From Acholeplasmatales bacterium DTU056 (GTDB lineage: Bacteria > Bacillota_I > Bacilli_A > ML615J-28 > CAG-698): a stretch of DNA of 10,551 bases. The stretch covers positions 2,580 to 13,130 of the forward strand of contig LFRX01000029.1 in the NCBI GenBank assembly GCA_001512985.1. The letters are read 5' to 3'. Below are positions 7,179 to 10,551 of this stretch, piece after piece. The position numbers and the translations under genes were made by a program. The first letter of the stretch is position 1, and the number at the start of each line of letters is the position of its first letter. The notes beneath the pieces were generated by a model. That model had not been told where the DNA came from, did no database searches, and saw only the letters and a program-made list of their open reading frames with translations.

Positions 7179-9809
7179 CTATTCAACTTTAACTAATTCT
7201 TCACCAAATAATTCTATTGTTTTCTCAATAGTTTTTTGACGCTCATCAACATAATCATCTTCAGCTTCGACTTCATGTAATTCTGGATTATTAATTGGCT
7301 GAAGAGTTGGATATTTAATCCCGATATTATATTGATTTATATATTCAGTTCGTTTTTCTTGCCATGTATCTTTAGGTAAAGCCATATAATAATTAATATC
7401 AACACTTAAACTTTGTTCAAATATTTTTTTAGCCAGACGTTTAAAGCGTGGACGCATTACTTGATTAACTGTGGTTGCATCGTCAAAAATAAGTATTATT
7501 TGATTTTTACCAACAGCGCCAACAATTCCTTCTTTTAATATTTCTGCTGTACTAATTAACGATGGATCGATTCCTTGATCAATATATTTCCATTGGGTTA
7601 ATATTTTTTCACGATCAGCTCGTGCTTCTGGCGTTCTTGAATCATGTAATATTTTTTCAATAATACGCACATCGTAAGTAGTATACGCACCAGTTGGTCG
7701 TGGAGATTTTGATGCAGGTTCATATCTTACTGAAGCTTCTTTAACGTCTTTTAAGTCCCCACTCATTTGAGCTTGTTCAACACTCACTCTAGAAATCGGT
7801 TTTTCATAAATTTCTTCTTTTACTACTTCTTCTTTAGCAAACTCTTGATTTAACTCTTTTGGTTGTTCTTTTTCTCTAATTATTTCTTGTTCTTTAACTT
7901 CGTTTAATGATTTTTCAGTTTCCTTTATTGAATTATTATTTGTAAAGTTAAATAAGTTGGCTTCATTAGAAATGGCTTCGGATTTTTCAATTGTATCTTC
8001 ATATTTAATTGGATGAATAATTTTTTCTGGTTGAGTTTGGGTTTTACTTTGATTTTCTAAACTATTTTTTGAATCTTCTTCTAAATCAACTTTTTTATCA
8101 AACTCATCTATATTAGTAACTTGGTCCCCAAACAAAGCAATTTGTTTTGGAGGTTGTTTTTTATTTTTACCAAATACAGATGCTTGTTGGGCTTGTAGTG
8201 TTCCCGAAATAAGTTTATATAGTTTATCTTCTAAATCATCAAGTTTGTCGTTAATTAATTTAATTTTATTATCATCAAATAATTCTTGAGGATAAATTCC
8301 CTTGTCGTTATTAATTGGTTGATTGTTAACTTGTTGAATTAGATACGATAATTTATCTTCTAAAATATTAATAGTATTATTTATTTGATATAAATTTTTA
8401 GTTTCAAAGTTATAGAAAGACTCTTTTAGATTATTAATCTCCTGTGACAAATTATCTAAATATGATTCGTTAAATGTCGAAGTGTTAATTTGTGTAGGAT
8501 TTAAATTATTAATTTTTTCCTCTAATTGATGAACTTTTGTAACTAAGTTGTGTAATTCTAATTTACTTAGTTCTTGAACTACTTTATTTAACTTCATTTC
8601 TAAAATTGAAATGCGTGCGCCATCACCTTGCTCATCAAAGCGTCCATCACGATTTATACTACCTAAAGCTAATGTTTCAACTTTTTTCTCCAATTCAAAA
8701 ATACGTTGTGTAATTTGACTATTGTCATAATCTAGATTAACCATTTTAATAAAAGCTACTTCTAAATATATTCGTGGATTATTAGCAAATTTAATTTTCG
8801 AAGCAACATCACTTAAAATGTTAACATAATAAAAAATTTTTTCTTCAGGTAATTTTTCTGCTATTTTTTTAAATCCTTCTTTTTCAAAAATCAATCTATT
8901 AAAAAAATCAATATCAGCATTTTTATATAACAAACAATCACGGTAAAACTGCAACAAATTATTCACTAACTTCGCTGGTTCTTTTCCTAAATCCAATAAA
9001 TCGTTAATGGTTTTTAAAATTTCTGTAATATTTCCTTCTTCAAAATTTGTTGCTAATTCAATAATTTTATCTATTGATACTGCTCCAGTAATTGCATTAA
9101 CATCATCGACATTAATAGTTGTATTACTAAAAGATATTGCTTGATCTAAGATACTTAAAGCATCCCGCATTCCTCCTTCAGCATTCTCCGCAATCGTCTT
9201 AATGGCTTCTTCAGTAATGTTAATATTCTCATTATTTACAACTTCTTTTAAACGTTCTATAATGACACTAACACTTAATGGTTTGAAATCAAAGCGTTGA
9301 CAACGCGAAAGAATCGTTGCAGGAATTTTTTGCGGTTCAGTTGTGGCTAAAATAAAAATAGCGTGTTTGGGAGGTTCTTCTAATGTCTTAAGCAACGCAT
9401 TAAAAGCACCTTGACTTAACATATGAACTTCATCAATGATATAAACTTTATATTTTAGTTGACCAGGTAAAAATTTAACTTTATCACGTAGATCACGGAT
9501 TTCATCAACACCGTTGTTACTGGCGGCATCTATCTCAATAACATCAGGGTGGTTCCCTTTCGTTATATCAAGACATGTTTTACATTGTTGGCAAGCCTCT
9601 CCATTTTGCATATTTTCACAATTAATAGCCTTTGCAAGAATTCTAGCAGTACTTGTTTTTCCCGTTCCACGTGGTCCGCTGAACAAATACGCATGGGAAA
9701 TTTTATTATTAATAATAGATTGTTGTAAAGTTTTAACAATAACATCTTGTCCAACAACGTCTTTAAATTGGTGTGGACGATATGTTCGATACAATGCTTG
9801 ATATGACAT
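7179..9809 (-). CDS. dnaX: DNA polymerase III subunit gamma/tau, unusually long
   Basis: This is the clamp-loader ATPase that loads the sliding clamp and links polymerases at the fork. Residues 1-175 hold the AAA+ core: Walker A GPRGTGKT (45-52), zinc site Cys64, Cys73, Cys76 and Cys79, Walker B IIDEVH (124-129), sensor 1 LATTEP (154-159) and arginine finger SRC (168-170). The sensor 2 region GGMRDALSILDQ (212-223) and collar domain (about 235-360) follow. Then come long predicted coiled coils (about 362-540), an acidic, Lys/Glu-rich linker (about 560-700) and a C-terminal tau-like domain (about 705-876). At 876 residues it is well above the 550-650 usual in Firmicutes; the extra is in the middle. 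The ATG start has AAGGAG at 9824-9819, spacing 9. It leads the ybaB-recR unit. Confidence 0.96.
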   Translation of the reverse strand: MSYQALYRTYRPHQFKDVVGQDVIVKTLQQSIINNKISHAYLFSGPRGTGKTSTARILAKAINCENMQNGEACQQCKTCLDITKGNHPDVIEIDAASNNGVDEIRDLRDKVKFLPGQLKYKVYIIDEVHMLSQGAFNALLKTLEEPPKHAIFILATTEPQKIPATILSRCQRFDFKPLSVSVIIERLKEVVNNENINITEEAIKTIAENAEGGMRDALSILDQAISFSNTTINVDDVNAITGAVSIDKIIELATNFEEGNITEILKTINDLLDLGKEPAKLVNNLLQFYRDCLLYKNADIDFFNRLIFEKEGFKKIAEKLPEEKIFYYVNILSDVASKIKFANNPRIYLEVAFIKMVNLDYDNSQITQRIFELEKKVETLALGSINRDGRFDEQGDGARISILEMKLNKVVQELSKLELHNLVTKVHQLEEKINNLNPTQINTSTFNESYLDNLSQEINNLKESFYNFETKNLYQINNTINILEDKLSYLIQQVNNQPINNDKGIYPQELFDDNKIKLINDKLDDLEDKLYKLISGTLQAQQASVFGKNKKQPPKQIALFGDQVTNIDEFDKKVDLEEDSKNSLENQSKTQTQPEKIIHPIKYEDTIEKSEAISNEANLFNFTNNNSIKETEKSLNEVKEQEIIREKEQPKELNQEFAKEEVVKEEIYEKPISRVSVEQAQMSGDLKDVKEASVRYEPASKSPRPTGAYTTYDVRIIEKILHDSRTPEARADREKILTQWKYIDQGIDPSLISTAEILKEGIVGAVGKNQIILIFDDATTVNQVMRPRFKRLAKKIFEQSLSVDINYYMALPKDTWQEKRTEYINQYNIGIKYPTLQPINNPELHEVEAEDDYVDERQKTIEKTIELFGEELVKVE

Positions 9810-9823
9810 GAACCACCACTCCT

Positions 9824-9867
9824 TGAAATAATTATATCATAATATATAGTTCATTTTATTAAAACAA
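9824..9867 (-). promoter_or_regulatory. dnaX promoter region
   Basis: Two overlapping possibilities are seen on the minus strand. One is TTGTTT (9867-9862), 17 bases, TATTAT (9844-9839), with a start near 9832. The other is an extended -10, TGATATAAT (9839-9831), whose start near 9824 would fall at the ribosome binding site. The 16-mer at 9839-9824 differs at one position from the palindrome in front of the ABC-nuclease operon. Either reading gives a very short leader. Confidence 0.45.
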
Positions 9868-10015
9868 TTTGTTCATTTCTTATTTATATGTTTATTATAC
9901 CAAAATAACCATTAATTTAAAATACTTTTTATATTTTAATATAATTTCCATATTTTATACATAAGTATATACTATCATGGAAAATTAATAAGTGTTAATT
10001 ATATATTTTCAAGAA

Positions 10016-10035
10016 CGTTTTCATTTTCGTTTTCA
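10016..10035 (+). repeat. Tandem CGTTTTCA direct repeat upstream of the Na/Pi gene promoter
   Basis: CGTTTTCA occurs at 10016-10023 and again at 10028-10035, 12 bases apart, with the related ATTTTC between. The copies lie about 45-64 bases upstream of the predicted transcription start near 10080, where an activator would bind. On the minus strand the copies read TGAAAACG, which resembles half of a CcpA (cre) site, though the second half is poor. Confidence 0.4.
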
Positions 10036-10067
10036 AAAATACTTTTTCTTTTTTTATTATTTTATAC

Positions 10068-10073
10068 TATAAT
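10068..10073 (+). promoter_or_regulatory. -10 element of the Na/Pi transporter promoter
   Basis: A perfect TATAAT lies 29 bases before the ATG at 10103. The hexamer at the 17-base spacing (10045-10050, TTTCTT) is a weak -35. That would fit a promoter needing an activator at the upstream repeats. Transcription would start near 10080. Confidence 0.55.
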
Positions 10074-10102
10074 AAGATTGAAGTTATAAAAGGAGGAAGA
10101 CT

Positions 10103-10551
10103 ATGCTCACTTTTTTAAGTCTATTTAATCCAACAACACCAAGTGAACTGGCCTTTTTCATTGCCGGTGGATTAGGAATATTCCTCTATGGAATAAATAT
10201 GATGAGTGATTCGTTAAAAGTTGTAGCTGGGAATAAATTAAAACTATTAATTCAAAAAACAACTGGAACAATCTTTAAAGGCATACTAACAGGTGCCTTA
10301 ATAACCGTCTTAATTCAATCATCCTCGGCTACTACTGTTATTGTTGTTGGATTAATTACTGCCGGCTTGATGAATTTACGTCAAGCAATCGGTGTAATAA
10401 TGGGTGCTAATATAGGTACTACAATTACGGCTTTTTTAATAGGTTTAAAAATTGAAAACTATTCATTGTTATTCATAGCAATTGGAGCTATACTAATTCT
10501 ATTCTTTAATCGGCAAAACATTAAAGGTACTGGTGGAATTTTAATTGGGTT
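10103..10551 (+). CDS. Na+/phosphate cotransporter family protein, C-terminus cut by window edge
   Basis: Only the first 149 codons are present; the family is usually about 530-560 residues. The segment IAGGLGIFLYGINMMSDSLK (20-39) with a following AGNKL (42-46), the signature QSSSATT (72-78) and MGANIGTT (100-107) are the hallmarks of the first Na/Pi-cotransporter repeat (NptA/YjbB type). Hydrophobic helices are seen at about 17-33, 57-71, 76-92, 95-113 and 119-135. The protein would sit in the cytoplasmic membrane and move phosphate with sodium; some members instead export phosphate. The start is well supported by AGGAGG at 10091-10096, 6 bases upstream. The gene diverges from dnaX. A PhoU-like domain often follows in this family but would lie outside the window. 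Confidence 0.93.
   Translation, partial: MLTFLSLFNPTTPSELAFFIAGGLGIFLYGINMMSDSLKVVAGNKLKLLIQKTTGTIFKGILTGALITVLIQSSSATTVIVVGLITAGLMNLRQAIGVIMGANIGTTITAFLIGLKIENYSLLFIAIGAILILFFNRQNIKGTGGILIG

Larger units (their letters stand above)
9810..10102. other. Divergent AT-rich intergenic region between dnaX and the transporter gene
   Basis: These 293 bases hold the ribosome binding sites and promoters of both flanking genes and the CGTTTTCA repeats. No open frame of note, tRNA or SRP RNA was found in it. Many Firmicutes have the SRP RNA gene upstream of dnaX, but nothing here resembles it. Inverted repeats such as 9917-9924 with 9932-9939 are made only of A and T and are not convincing. Confidence 0.6.

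Noticed and set aside
8000..9000. Programmed frameshift in dnaX producing a short gamma form
   Set aside because: Several runs of six A residues exist (for example at codons 378-379 and 572-573), but none forms an in-frame A AAA AAG type slippery heptamer with a clear stimulatory hairpin.
9917..9939. Stem TTAAAATA / TATTTTAA in the divergent intergenic region
   Set aside because: It is A/T only and lies between divergent genes where no terminator is needed. Such stems are expected by chance at this composition.
9840..10080. SRP RNA gene or replication origin near dnaX
   Set aside because: The region is nearly all A/T with no conserved SRP Alu or helix 8 motif. Only one imperfect DnaA-box-like TTATACATA (9955-9963) is seen.

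Overview
The window is AT-rich bacterial DNA from the low-GC Gram-positive side. It most likely comes from a Mollicutes relative that keeps the standard genetic code (Acholeplasma, Izemoplasma or Haloplasma type). Three things suggest this: lipoprotein and surface-protein style, a dnaX-ybaB-recR cluster of Firmicutes type, and codon use. Every Trp codon I checked is TGG, and all eight visible stop codons are TAA or TAG, with no TGA. The exact taxon is inference.

Layout. Eight complete genes and one truncated gene lie on the minus strand; one truncated gene lies on the plus strand at the right edge. Reading the minus strand from right to left, the first unit (9809 to 5960) is dnaX (clamp-loader tau subunit), ybaB/ebfC (nucleoid-associated protein), recR (recombination mediator) and an 85-residue two-helix membrane protein of unknown function. 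It ends at a clear intrinsic terminator (5930-5961) whose stem begins in the last stop codon. In this unit the ribosome binding sites of ybaB and recR overlap the stop codon of the gene before.

The second unit (5766 to the left edge) has its own promoter with an extended -10 inside a perfect 16-bp palindrome. It encodes a carbohydrate-type (CUT1/Ugp/Msm-like) ABC importer: ATPase, two permeases and a lipoprotein solute-binding protein. A lipoprotein of the staphylococcal nuclease family follows after 15 bases and runs off the left edge. Its catalytic residues are intact, and it continues into segments that look like OB folds. The natural reading is a surface nucleic-acid degradation and uptake system, with the nuclease outside, the binding lipoprotein catching a product and the ABC transporter importing it. 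Pathogenic mycoplasmas are known to have similar pairings of a membrane nuclease with ABC transporter genes.

On the right, a 293-base AT-rich divergent intergenic region separates dnaX from a plus-strand Na+/phosphate cotransporter family gene, of which only the first 149 codons are present. Promoters face both ways, and a tandem 8-bp direct repeat lies upstream of the transporter promoter. No tRNA, rRNA, CRISPR array, insertion sequence or phage gene was seen.
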